A stretch of 64,000 nt of DNA from Pseudoduganella lutea (lineage in GTDB: Bacteria; Pseudomonadota; Gammaproteobacteria; Burkholderiales; Burkholderiaceae_D): positions 3,224,001 to 3,288,000 of the forward strand of contig NZ_CP035913.1 in assembly GCF_004209755.1 (NCBI RefSeq), read 5' to 3'. The stretch's first letter is position 1. Each line of letters opens with the position of its first letter. The notes under the pieces were generated by a model. The model worked only from the letters and a program-made list of their open reading frames with translations. It made no database searches and was not told the origin of the DNA. The position numbers were made by a program, and so were the translations under genes. Shown piece after piece: positions 53,329 through 62,300 of this stretch.

Positions 53329-56300
53329 ATGCGACCAATGGATTTGACCCGCGACGAAGCCCCTGCAACTCCCGCTGCACCCGCCCCCGCTCCCGCCAGT
53401 CCGCCGGCAACCCAGTTGCCCTATGCGGTCGCCATCTGGCTGCAGCGGGTAGATGCCGCTGCGCACCCGAAGGCGAAACTGACCCCGGTCGATCCCGATC
53501 CGAAGCAAACCAGCTACAAGCTGATCTACGTGCTGGCGCCCACGTCCGGTGGCCGGCACGTGGCGCTGGCACTGTACAAGGCGCGGCTGCGCCCGAATGG
53601 CGACGTGGCCGCCGCCAGCCCCGTCAACGAAGTGTTTTCGCTGCTGTCGGCCCCGCCACCCTTCCTGGAGCCGGGCGACGAAGACCTGGTGCGTTTCTTC
53701 GTGGCAATGCGCACCGGGCCGAATTCGCCGACCGGCAGCGCGACCGAACCGCGCGGCAAGATCGGCGCGGCACTGCTGCAAATGCTGTCCGAACAGGAAA
53801 AGCTGCTGTGGGCAAATTCGTGGGCGGACGTCGGTAACGGCCTCGTCTATCCGATGAAGGCCGGCCAGGGGCGCACCGCCAACCTGGCCTGGCGTGAAGA
53901 AGGCAAGGGTTTGCGGCTGGGCTGGAAAGTGGAAGAACCGGCCAACGTGCCGGCCAACGCCCGCCATGCCGGTGCCGACCAGATCGACTACATGCTGCCG
54001 ACGGAACCACCGTGGTATATCGACAACCTGTCGTGCGGCGTGCTGCACCTGAACCAGGGCGGCGCCGACATTCCGCTGGCCGAGTTGCAGGCATTGGTTG
54101 CCCAGGCGCCATTATTGATGCCGAACGATAAGATGCGCGTGTCGCAGCTGCTGCTGGCGCACGGCTTGCAGCAATTGATGCCGCTGCCGCAGCCATTGCC
54201 GCAGCGCCTGCGCGAAGACGTCAAGCCGCGCCCGATCCTCGTGCTCGATGCGGCCCAGCTGTCCGATGGTTCGGTGCAGAAGTGGCACGACTATGCGGTG
54301 CTGTCGTACGACTACGATGGCGAGCGCGTGTCGTTCGACCCGTCGCAGCGCGTGGTGCGCCAGCGCGGCGAGGTCACCGAGATCATCGTGCGCAACGAGG
54401 GGCTGGAAACGGCGGCGCTGGAGACGCTGACGCACCTGGGCTTCCGCAAGCCGACGGCGCTGCCGCTGTCGTCCGTGCGCGGCGGCCTGCTGCTGGCTGG
54501 CCAGGCTGACTGGATTCGTTTTGCCGAGTTCGGCATCGAAGCGTTGCAGGCCGACGGCTGGCAAGTGGAAAAGACGTCGAAATACCGCTACGACGTGGCG
54601 CCGGTCGAAGAGTGGTATGCCGAGATCGAGGAAGAGGGCGCGGAAACGGGCAACGCCTGGTTCGAGCTGGAGCTGGGTATCACGGTGGGCGAAGAGCGCG
54701 TGCCGCTGTTGCCGGTGCTGGTGCAGATGATCCGCAACATGCCCAATGATTTCAGTACCAAGGCATTGTCGGCGCATGGCGAAACGGACCAGATGCTGGC
54801 CACGCTGCCCGGCGGAACCCGCGTGGCGCTGCCCTGGGCACGCCTCAAGCCGATCCTCGGCACGCTGGGCGAGCTGTACTTCAATGACAAGATCCGCCAC
54901 GCCGTGCGCATGAGCACGCTGGATGCGGCGCGGCTGGACGAACTGGCCCGCACGGGCGATTTCCACTGGACGGGCGGCGAGGAATTGCGCGACATGGGCC
55001 GCCGGCTGAACCAGTTCTCGGCCGTGAAGCGCGTGGCCACGCCGGCCAGTTTGCAGGCCACGCTGCGTGATTACCAGAGCGAAGGTCTGGCATGGATGCA
55101 ATTCCTGCGCGAATACGGCCTGGCCGGCATCCTGGCCGACGATATGGGCCTGGGCAAGACGGTGCAGACGCTGGCGCATATCCTCGTTGAAAAGGAATCG
55201 GGCCGGATGACGCATCCAACGCTTGTCATCGCGCCGACTTCGCTGATGGGCAACTGGCAGGATGAAGCCGCCCGCTTTGCCCCCAGCCTGAAAACCCTGC
55301 TGCTGCAAGGCAAGGACCGCGCCGAGCTGTTCGACAAGGTTCCAGAAGCCGACCTGGTGCTGACCACCTATGCATTGTTGCCGCGCGACGAGGAAAAGCT
55401 GCGCGAGCACGACTTCCACATGGTGATCCTGGACGAATCGCATTACATCAAGAACACCCGGTCGAAGGCGGCGCAGAGCGCGGGCCTGCTGCGTACGAAA
55501 CACCGGCTGTGCCTGTCCGGCACGCCGCTGGAAAACCACCTGGGTGAACTGTGGTCGCAATTCCACTTCCTGCTGCCGGGCCTGCTGGGCGATGAAAAAT
55601 CGTTCAACTCGCAATTCCGCCACCCGATCGAGCGGCAGGACGATCCGCAGCGCAGGATGTTGCTCAATCGCCGGATCAAGCCGTTCCTGCTGCGCCGCAC
55701 GAAGGACAGCGTGGCCAAGGAATTGCCACCGAAGACGGAAATGGTGCGCAAGGTCGAGCTCACGGGCGCGCAGCGGGATCTGTATGAAACCGTGCGCCTG
55801 GCGATGGACCAGAAGGTGCGGGAGGAAATCGACCGCAAGGGCGTGGCGCGCAGCCAGATCGTGATCCTGGAGGCGTTGCTCAAGCTGCGGCAGGTCTGCT
55901 GCGATCCACGGCTGGTGAAATCGCTGTCCACCCGCAAGCAGCAGGCGGCCGGATCGGCCAAGCTGGCCGACCTGATGCAGATGCTGGAAGACTTGCTGGA
56001 GGAGAAGCGCAAGATCCTCGTGTTCTCGCAATTCACGTCGATGCTGGAACTGATCCAGGAAGAGCTCGACTCGCGCGACATTCCGTATGCGCTGCTGACC
56101 GGCGAAACCCGCGACCGCGGCGCCCAGGTGGCGGCGTTCCAGCAGGGCGCCGTGCCGATCTTCCTGATCAGCCTGAAAGCGGGGGGCGTGGGCCTGAACC
56201 TGACCGCGGCCGATACCGTCATCCACTACGATCCATGGTGGAACCCGGCCGCCGAGCAGCAAGCCACCGACCGCGCGTGGCGCATCGGGCAGGACAAGCC

Positions 56301-56469
56301 GGTGTTTGTCTATAAACTGATCGCCAAGGGCACGCTGGAAGAAAAAATCCAGGTATTGCAGCAGAAGAAGGCCGACCTGGCGCAATCCGTGCTGGCCGAG
56401 GGTGAATCGCAGAAAATGGCACTGACGCAGGAAGACCTGCAGCAGATCTTTGCACCGCTGATCGACTGA
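53329..56469 (+). CDS. SNF2-family DEAD/DEAH-box helicase
   Basis: A protein of about 1046 residues. The N-terminal half is a poorly conserved regulatory region with a Pro/Ala-rich start. The C-terminal half is a SNF2 ATPase: ILADDMGLGKTVQTLAHILV (motif I), MVILDESHYIKNTRSKAAQS (DESH box), RLCLSGTPLENHLGELWSQF (motif III region), and ATDRAWRIGQDKPVFVYKLI (motif VI). These are DNA translocases of the HepA/RapA kind. I used ATG 53329; TTG 53317 and ATG 53338 are alternatives, and no clear ribosome site decides. Divergent from tex; followed by a kinase gene after 11 bases. Confidence 0.93.
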   Translation: MRPMDLTRDEAPATPAAPAPAPASPPATQLPYAVAIWLQRVDAAAHPKAKLTPVDPDPKQTSYKLIYVLAPTSGGRHVALALYKARLRPNGDVAAASPVNEVFSLLSAPPPFLEPGDEDLVRFFVAMRTGPNSPTGSATEPRGKIGAALLQMLSEQEKLLWANSWADVGNGLVYPMKAGQGRTANLAWREEGKGLRLGWKVEEPANVPANARHAGADQIDYMLPTEPPWYIDNLSCGVLHLNQGGADIPLAELQALVAQAPLLMPNDKMRVSQLLLAHGLQQLMPLPQPLPQRLREDVKPRPILVLDAAQLSDGSVQKWHDYAVLSYDYDGERVSFDPSQRVVRQRGEVTEIIVRNEGLETAALETLTHLGFRKPTALPLSSVRGGLLLAGQADWIRFAEFGIEALQADGWQVEKTSKYRYDVAPVEEWYAEIEEEGAETGNAWFELELGITVGEERVPLLPVLVQMIRNMPNDFSTKALSAHGETDQMLATLPGGTRVALPWARLKPILGTLGELYFNDKIRHAVRMSTLDAARLDELARTGDFHWTGGEELRDMGRRLNQFSAVKRVATPASLQATLRDYQSEGLAWMQFLREYGLAGILADDMGLGKTVQTLAHILVEKESGRMTHPTLVIAPTSLMGNWQDEAARFAPSLKTLLLQGKDRAELFDKVPEADLVLTTYALLPRDEEKLREHDFHMVILDESHYIKNTRSKAAQSAGLLRTKHRLCLSGTPLENHLGELWSQFHFLLPGLLGDEKSFNSQFRHPIERQDDPQRRMLLNRRIKPFLLRRTKDSVAKELPPKTEMVRKVELTGAQRDLYETVRLAMDQKVREEIDRKGVARSQIVILEALLKLRQVCCDPRLVKSLSTRKQQAAGSAKLADLMQMLEDLLEEKRKILVFSQFTSMLELIQEELDSRDIPYALLTGETRDRGAQVAAFQQGAVPIFLISLKAGGVGLNLTAADTVIHYDPWWNPAAEQQATDRAWRIGQDKPVFVYKLIAKGTLEEKIQVLQQKKADLAQSVLAEGESQKMALTQEDLQQIFAPLID

Positions 56470-56480
56470 GGACGCGACTC

Positions 56481-57491
56481 ATGGACGAAGCTGGCTACCG
56501 CATGATGCTCGAGCACGGCACCGACGTCCACTGGATGCTCGACTGTGCCACGGGGCAACTGCTGTATGTCAGCCCGGTCGCCGAACGGCGCTTCGACTGG
56601 CCGCCGGAAGAAGTCCTGGAGCGTGCCCAGGCCCTGGCCGGACCATTGTTGCAGGAGCTGCCGGAACGGCTGGAGCGTTTCCGGCAAGGTGACAACAGCC
56701 GCCGCACGCTGGTGCGCGAGGCGGAACTGGAAGGTGTTGCCGTCGAGATCGAATCCACGCTCGTCGACGCCACGCGGCTGGTTGGCGTGGTGCGCGACAT
56801 TACAACGCGCCGCGAGTTCGAGCGCCAGCAGAAAAAATTCGCTTCCATGCTGTCGCATGAATTCCGTTCGCCGCTGGCCACGATCGATGGTGCCATCCAG
56901 CGCCTCGTCATGACGGACAAGGCGGCCGACGAGGGCACCACGAAGCGCTATCACAAGATCCAGGGCGCGGTGGACCGCTTGCTGGCCATGGTCGAGGAAT
57001 ACCTGTCGCCGGACCGGCTGGCATCGATCGGGCGGCGTCAGCGCGAGAATGGCATCGCACCAGCCGCGCTGATGGAAGCGGCCGCGGCACAGGCGCGGGC
57101 ACGTCGTTCCGCGATCGTCGTGGAGGCCGGCGATGCGCCCGCCTGGGTGCGCGCCGACCCGGAAGGCATGCGGATGTGCCTCGATGTACTGCTCGACAAT
57201 GCGGTCAAGTACACGCCGGCCGGTTCGCCGATCGTGCTATGGGCGGGCAAGGCCGCCGAAGGTGGCGTGGAATTCACGGTCGCCGACAGCGGCCCGGCGA
57301 TCCCGGAAAACGAAACCGGCCGCCTGTTCGACAAGGGTTTCCGTGGCAGCGCCGCCGCCGGGATCGCGGGCTCGGGAATCGGACTGTACATGGCGAAAGC
57401 AGTGATTGAGGTGCACGGCGGCACTCTCAGCGTGCAAAACTTGCCTGAAAGCGGCAAGAAGTTCCGGATTTGGCTTCCAGTCGCCGTATAA
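56481..57491 (+). CDS. PAS-domain sensor histidine kinase
   Basis: A 336-residue soluble kinase without membrane segments. A PAS domain (about residues 5-110, DVHWMLDCATGQLLYVSPVA) precedes the HisKA box MLSHEFRSPLATIDGAIQRL, and the HATPase domain has MCLDVLLDNAVKYTPAGSPI, VADSGPAIPENE and GSGIGLYMAKAVIEVHGGTL. It probably phosphorylates the regulator encoded 68 bases downstream. It sits behind the helicase gene and may share its transcript. Confidence 0.93.
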   Translation: MDEAGYRMMLEHGTDVHWMLDCATGQLLYVSPVAERRFDWPPEEVLERAQALAGPLLQELPERLERFRQGDNSRRTLVREAELEGVAVEIESTLVDATRLVGVVRDITTRREFERQQKKFASMLSHEFRSPLATIDGAIQRLVMTDKAADEGTTKRYHKIQGAVDRLLAMVEEYLSPDRLASIGRRQRENGIAPAALMEAAAAQARARRSAIVVEAGDAPAWVRADPEGMRMCLDVLLDNAVKYTPAGSPIVLWAGKAAEGGVEFTVADSGPAIPENETGRLFDKGFRGSAAAGIAGSGIGLYMAKAVIEVHGGTLSVQNLPESGKKFRIWLPVAV

Positions 57492-57559
57492 ACCTTGCGC
57501 CTTACCCGTTACTCCCGTGATAATTCTTTGAGTAACGAAACAACATAAAATGGCCATCG

Positions 57560-58240
57560 ATGACGCAGATATTGATCGTGGAAGACAACCTGGAGTACGC
57601 CGAAGAAATGGCGGACTATCTGGGGGAATTGGGACACGGTGTCAGCATTACCAGCAACGCGGGCGAAATGTGGTCCGCGTTGAGCCAGGGTAATGTCGGC
57701 GTTGTCGTGCTGGACCTTGGTCTCCCCGACGAGGACGGTATCAATGTGATACCGAGGATGCGCCAATTGTACCCGCAGATCGGCTTGCTCGTGCTGACGG
57801 GGCGCGTGAATTTCGATAGCCGCATTCTCGGCCTGCGCCTGGGCGCCGACCACTACCTGACGAAGCCCATCAAGTTCCCCGAACTGGCTGCCCACATCGA
57901 GGCGCTGGACCGCCGCGTCGGCCCGCAGGAGGCCGCGCCGGCACCCAGCAAGTGGACATTGCGGCTGGCGGCACGCCAGCTCGAACTGCAGGGCCAGGCA
58001 ATCACACTGACGGAAAAGGAATGCAATTTCCTGCATCTGCTGACGATCAACACGCGGCCCGTGCCGCGGCAGGTAATCGTGGCCGGCATCGGCGGCGACG
58101 ATCCCGATGCCGGGCGCCGGGTCGACATGCTGGTCTATCGGCTGCGCAAGAAGGCGCGCTCCGGACTGGGCCAGGATTTGCCGCTGCGCAGCGCCTATGG
58201 CGAAGGGTACAGCCTGTCCACCAGCTTCAATCTGTCATAG
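57560..58240 (+). CDS. OmpR-like response regulator
   Basis: A 226-residue regulator with receiver TQILIVEDNLEYAEEMADYL, phospho-acceptor in VVVLDLGLPDEDGIN, switch region LGADHYLTKPIKFPELAAHI, and an output domain of winged-helix type (ITLTEKECNFLHLLTINTRP, then DMLVYRLRKKARSG). It pairs with the upstream PAS kinase. TATAAA-like bases lie upstream, so it may also have its own promoter. Confidence 0.92.
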   Translation: MTQILIVEDNLEYAEEMADYLGELGHGVSITSNAGEMWSALSQGNVGVVVLDLGLPDEDGINVIPRMRQLYPQIGLLVLTGRVNFDSRILGLRLGADHYLTKPIKFPELAAHIEALDRRVGPQEAAPAPSKWTLRLAARQLELQGQAITLTEKECNFLHLLTINTRPVPRQVIVAGIGGDDPDAGRRVDMLVYRLRKKARSGLGQDLPLRSAYGEGYSLSTSFNLS

Positions 58241-58291
58241 CGGCACATTAATCAGGGACAAGGTCAGCGGGAAATTTCAATTTTCCGAAAC

Positions 58292-58303
58292 AAATAGGGA
58301 CAG
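58292..58303. repeat. Inverted repeat flanking the RAYT gene (left copy)
   Basis: AAATAGGGACAG lies 20 bases before the transposase start, and its exact reverse complement CTGTCCCTATTT lies after the gene at 59221-59232. This inverted pair could mark the ends of a transposed unit of about 940 bases, although the neighbouring AAATTTC motifs on each side are not in mirror order. Confidence 0.5.
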
Positions 58304-58323
58304 GGTGGGAAAGCGGCGGTATC

Positions 58324-59049
58324 ATGGCTGTTTCAACCGATCCCTGTTCCATGGCCCGCCTGCCCCGCCTCATCGTTCCTTCCCAGCCCCATTATGTGAT
58401 CCAGCGTGGCCTGAACGGTCAACCTGTCTTTCAGGACACGGATGACTACACAGCTTTCCTTGCCTGGCTGCGCACGGCGGCCCGCACCTACAAGGTGGCG
58501 ATCCACGCCTACGCGCTGCTGCCGGACCAGCTGCACTTGTTGGTGACACCGTCGGACGAAGACGGGCTTGGCCAGATGATGCAATGGCTGGGGCGCTGCT
58601 ATGTGCCGTACTACAACCAGAAATACGGCCGCGCCGGCACGTTGTGGCACGGACGCTACAAGACTTCGGTCGTCGACGGCGAAAACTTCCTGCTCGCCTG
58701 CTGTCGCTACATGGAGGCCGCACCGGTGCGGGCCGGCCTGGTGCCGGCGGCCGAAGAATATCCGTGGTCCAGCTACTCACACCATGCCGGCATCCGCCCG
58801 GACGGCCTCGTCACCGACCATCCGGCTTACTGGTCGCTCGGCAATACGCCATTTCAGCGCGAAGCGGCCTACATTGAGCTGACCGGCCAAGGCTTGACGG
58901 CTTCGCTCACCGCCACGGTAGAGGCTTCCGTATTGAAAGGGTGGCCGCTGGGAACCGAAAAATACAAGAAGGACCTCGAGCAGAAGGCCAAGCGCCAAGT
59001 CCTTCCGGCCAAGCGCGGCCGCCCCTTCAAGCAGACGAAACTGACCTAA
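58324..59049 (+). CDS. REP-associated tyrosine transposase (RAYT, Y1 family) with a variant HUH motif
   Basis: A 241-residue Y1 transposase. It has the family start ARLPRLIVPSQPHYVIQRG, then FLAWLRTAARTYKVAIHAYA, LPDQLHLLVTPSDEDGLGQM and GRYKTSVVDGENFLLACCRY followed by MEAAPVRAGLV. The Tyr before MEAAPVRAG is the expected catalytic nucleophile. The metal site that usually reads NHxH is DQLH here, so the first His of the HUH motif is replaced by Gln. Such enzymes move REP hairpins, and GGGGAC-type hairpins occur beside it and at 9125-9360. I list the first ATG (58324); the conserved part starts at ATG 58351. Confidence 0.88.
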   Translation: MAVSTDPCSMARLPRLIVPSQPHYVIQRGLNGQPVFQDTDDYTAFLAWLRTAARTYKVAIHAYALLPDQLHLLVTPSDEDGLGQMMQWLGRCYVPYYNQKYGRAGTLWHGRYKTSVVDGENFLLACCRYMEAAPVRAGLVPAAEEYPWSSYSHHAGIRPDGLVTDHPAYWSLGNTPFQREAAYIELTGQGLTASLTATVEASVLKGWPLGTEKYKKDLEQKAKRQVLPAKRGRPFKQTKLT

Positions 59050-59127
59050 GCCCATCAATACTGTCGTTAAACAACCAGCTCGACAGCAGGGCGCTCCATC
59101 TAAATATTTGATTCCATTAATGTTGCC

Positions 59128-59153
59128 AAAATTCGGGGACAGTCCCCAATTTT
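59128..59153. repeat. REP-like hairpin downstream of the RAYT gene
   Basis: GGGGA at 59135-59139 pairs with TCCCC at 59143-59147 and AAAATT/AATTTT extend the stem with one mismatch. It ends in a T run and can serve as terminator of the transposase gene. Its GGGGAC core is shared with the REP pairs at 9125-9360. Confidence 0.65.
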
Positions 59154-59220
59154 TAGCAACTTTTGCTATTAGGACAGCGAAATTTCCGTATGTGAGCAAT
59201 CTTTGTTCATGTCTTCGGCT

Positions 59221-59232
59221 CTGTCCCTATTT
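59221..59232. repeat. Inverted repeat flanking the RAYT gene (right copy)
   Basis: CTGTCCCTATTT is the exact reverse complement of 58292-58303 on the other side of the transposase gene. It lies within the 348-base gap before gltB. Apart from the hairpin and this repeat, the gap contains only the gltB promoter. Confidence 0.5.
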
Positions 59233-59287
59233 AAAATTTTGCGCAAAAATGGTGCAATTAATTTGACTCCGACCCTAATTAATTAAG

Positions 59288-59316
59288 TTGAGTTTACTTG
59301 TTCGATGCACTATTCT
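59288..59316 (+). promoter_or_regulatory. Candidate sigma-70 promoter of gltB
   Basis: TTGAGT (59288-59293), a 17-base spacer and TATTCT (59311-59316) form a good sigma-70 promoter. Transcription would start near 59323 and leave a leader of about 75 bases before the gltB ATG at 59398. Confidence 0.65.
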
Positions 59317-59397
59317 CAGTTTTCAATTTGCAAAACCGGAGCCATGCGTACCCGCCACGGTAGGTGTTCAGGGCTCTTTGCTTCGGAGAAAGTGCCC

Positions 59398-62300
59398 ATG
59401 AACGCGCAAGGTTTGTACGACCCAGCCAACGAACACGATGCCTGCGGTGTCGGCTTCGTGGCCCATATCAAAGGCCAGAAAAGCCATTCCATCATCGAAC
59501 AGGGTCTGCAGATCCTGAAGAACATCGACCATCGCGGCGCCGTGGGTGCCGACAAGCTGATGGGTGACGGTGCCGGCATCCTGATCCAGGTTCCGGACCA
59601 GTTCTACCGCGACGAGATGGGCAAGCAGGGTGTGGAGCTGCCGCCGCCGGGTGAATACGGCGTGGGCATGGTGTTCCTGCCGAAGGAAAGCGCATCGCGC
59701 ATCGCCTGCGAACAGGAAATCGAGCGCGCCGTGCGCATCGAAGGCCAGGTCGTGCTGGGCTGGCGCAATGTGCCGGTCGATACGGAAATGCCGATGTCGC
59801 CGCTGGTGCGCGCGAAAGAGCCGGTAATCCGCCAGATCTTCATCGGCCGCGGCGCCGACATCATGGTCACCGACGCACTCGAGCGCAAACTCTATGTGAT
59901 CCGCAAGTCGTCCGGCCACGCGATCCAGGCACTGAAGCTGCAACACGGTAACGAATTCTTCGTGCCGTCGATGTCGGCCCGTACCGTTGTCTACAAGGGC
60001 CTGCTGCTGGCCGACCAGGTGGGCGTGTACTACCGCGACCTGCAGGATCCGCGCTGCATTTCCGCACTGGCACTGGTGCACCAGCGCTTCTCCACGAACA
60101 CCTTCCCGGAATGGCCGCTGGCCCACCCGTACCGCCTGATCGCCCACAACGGCGAAATCAACACGGTCAAGGGCAACTTCAACTGGATGCGCGCCCGCGA
60201 AGGCGTGATGAAGTCCGCCGTGCTGGGCGACGACCTGCAGAAGCTGTTCCCGCTGATCTATGAAGGCCAGTCGGACACCGCCTGCTTCGACAACGCGCTG
60301 GAACTGCTGCTGATGGCGGGCTACCCGCTGGCGCAGGCCATGATGATGATGATCCCGGAAGCGTGGGAAAACCACACGCTGATGGACGACAACCGCAAGG
60401 CCTTCTACGAATACCACGCCGCGATGATGGAACCATGGGACGGCCCCGCCGCCATGGCGTTCACCGATGGCCGCTACATCGGCGGTACGCTGGATCGCAA
60501 TGGCCTGCGTCCTGCCCGCTACATCGTCACGGACGACGACCTGGTCGTGATGGCATCGGAATCCGGCGTGCTGCCGATTCCGGAATCGAAGATCATCCAG
60601 AAATGGCGCCTGCAGCCGGGCAAGATGTTCCTGATCGACCTGGAAGCGGGCCGCATCATCGATGACAAGGAACTGAAGGATACGTACGCCAACGCCAAGC
60701 CGTACAAGGCGTGGATCAACGCTGTCCGCATCAAGCTGAACAGCCTGAAACTGGCGGAAAGCCAGCTGCACCAGAACGCCGGCAAGTACGCGGCACAGGG
60801 TGAAAAGCTGCCGGCATCGCTGCTGGACCGCCAGCAGGCCTTCGGCTACACCCAGGAAGACCTGCGCTTCCTGCTGGCACCGATGGCGGTCGCCGGCGAG
60901 GAAGCCACCGGCTCGATGGGCAACGACTCGCCGCTGGCCGTCATGTCCAACAAGCTCAAGCCGCTCTATAACTACTTCAAGCAGCTGTTCGCCCAGGTGA
61001 CGAACCCGCCGATCGACCCGATCCGCGAAGCGATGGTGATGTCGCTGGTGTCGTTCATCGGCCCGAAGCCGAACCTGCTGGACACGAACAACGTCAACCC
61101 GCCGATGCGCCTCGAAGTGTCGCAGCCGGTGCTGTCGTTCGACGACATGGCCCGCCTGCGCCACATCAGCGCCCATACCGGCGGCAAGTTCAAGTCGTAT
61201 GAGCTGTCGATCTGCTACCCGCTGGCATGGGGCAAGGAAGGCGTGGAAGCGTCGCTGGCCTCGCTGTGCGCGGAAGCCGTCGATGCGATCAAGTCGGGCC
61301 ACAATATCCTGATCGTCTCGGACCGCGCCGTGTGCGCCGACCGCGTGGCGATCCCGGCACTGCTGGCAACGTCCGCGATCCACCAGCACCTGGTGAGCAA
61401 GGGCCTGCGCGCCTCGACCGGCCTCGTCGTCGAGACGGGTTCGGCACGCGAAACGCACCACTTCGCCCTGCTGGCGGGCTATGGCGCCGAAGCCGTGCAC
61501 CCGTACCTGGCCATGGAAACGCTGGCCGAGCACGCGCACGCGATGCCGGGCGACCTGACGCCGGAGCAGGCGCTGTACAACTACACGAAGGCCGTCGGCA
61601 AGGGCCTGATGAAGGTGATGTCCAAGATGGGCATCTCCACCTACATGTCCTACTGCGGCGCGCAGATCTTCGAAGCGGTGGGCCTGAACAAGGCGGTGGT
61701 GAACAAGTACTTCAAGGGCACCGCGTCGAACGTCGAAGGTATCGGCCTGTTCGAGATCGCCGACGAAGCGCTGCGCCTGCATAACCTGGCCTTCGGCAAC
61801 GACCCGGTGCTGGCCGAGCAGCTCGACGCGGGCGGCGAATACGCCTACCGCGTGCGCGGCGAAGACCACCTGTGGACGCCGGATGCGATCGCCAAGCTGC
61901 AGCACTCGACCCGCGCGAACAACTTCAACACGTATAAAGAGTACGCGCAGATCATCAACGACCAGAGCCGCCGTCACCTGACGCTGCGTGGCCTGTTCGA
62001 ATTCAAGATCGATCCGTCGAAAGCAATCCCGCTGGAAGAAGTGGAACCCGCAAAAGAAATCGTCAAGCGTTTCGCCACCGGCGCCATGTCGATGGGCTCG
62101 ATCTCCACCGAGGCGCACGCCACGCTGGCGATCGCGATGAACCGCATCGGCGGCAAGTCGAACACCGGCGAAGGCGGCGAGGATCCGGCGCGCTTCAACA
62201 TGGAACTGAAGGGCATTCCGATCAAGTCCGGCTCGACGATGGCGGACATCATCGGCAAGGACCAGGTCGTCGTCGACATCCCGCTGCAGGATGGCGACTC

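Noticed and set aside
54112..56385. A 757-codon minus-strand frame opposite the SNF2 helicase gene
   Set aside because: Antisense shadow; composition is typical of reversed high-GC genes and helicase motifs are on the plus strand.
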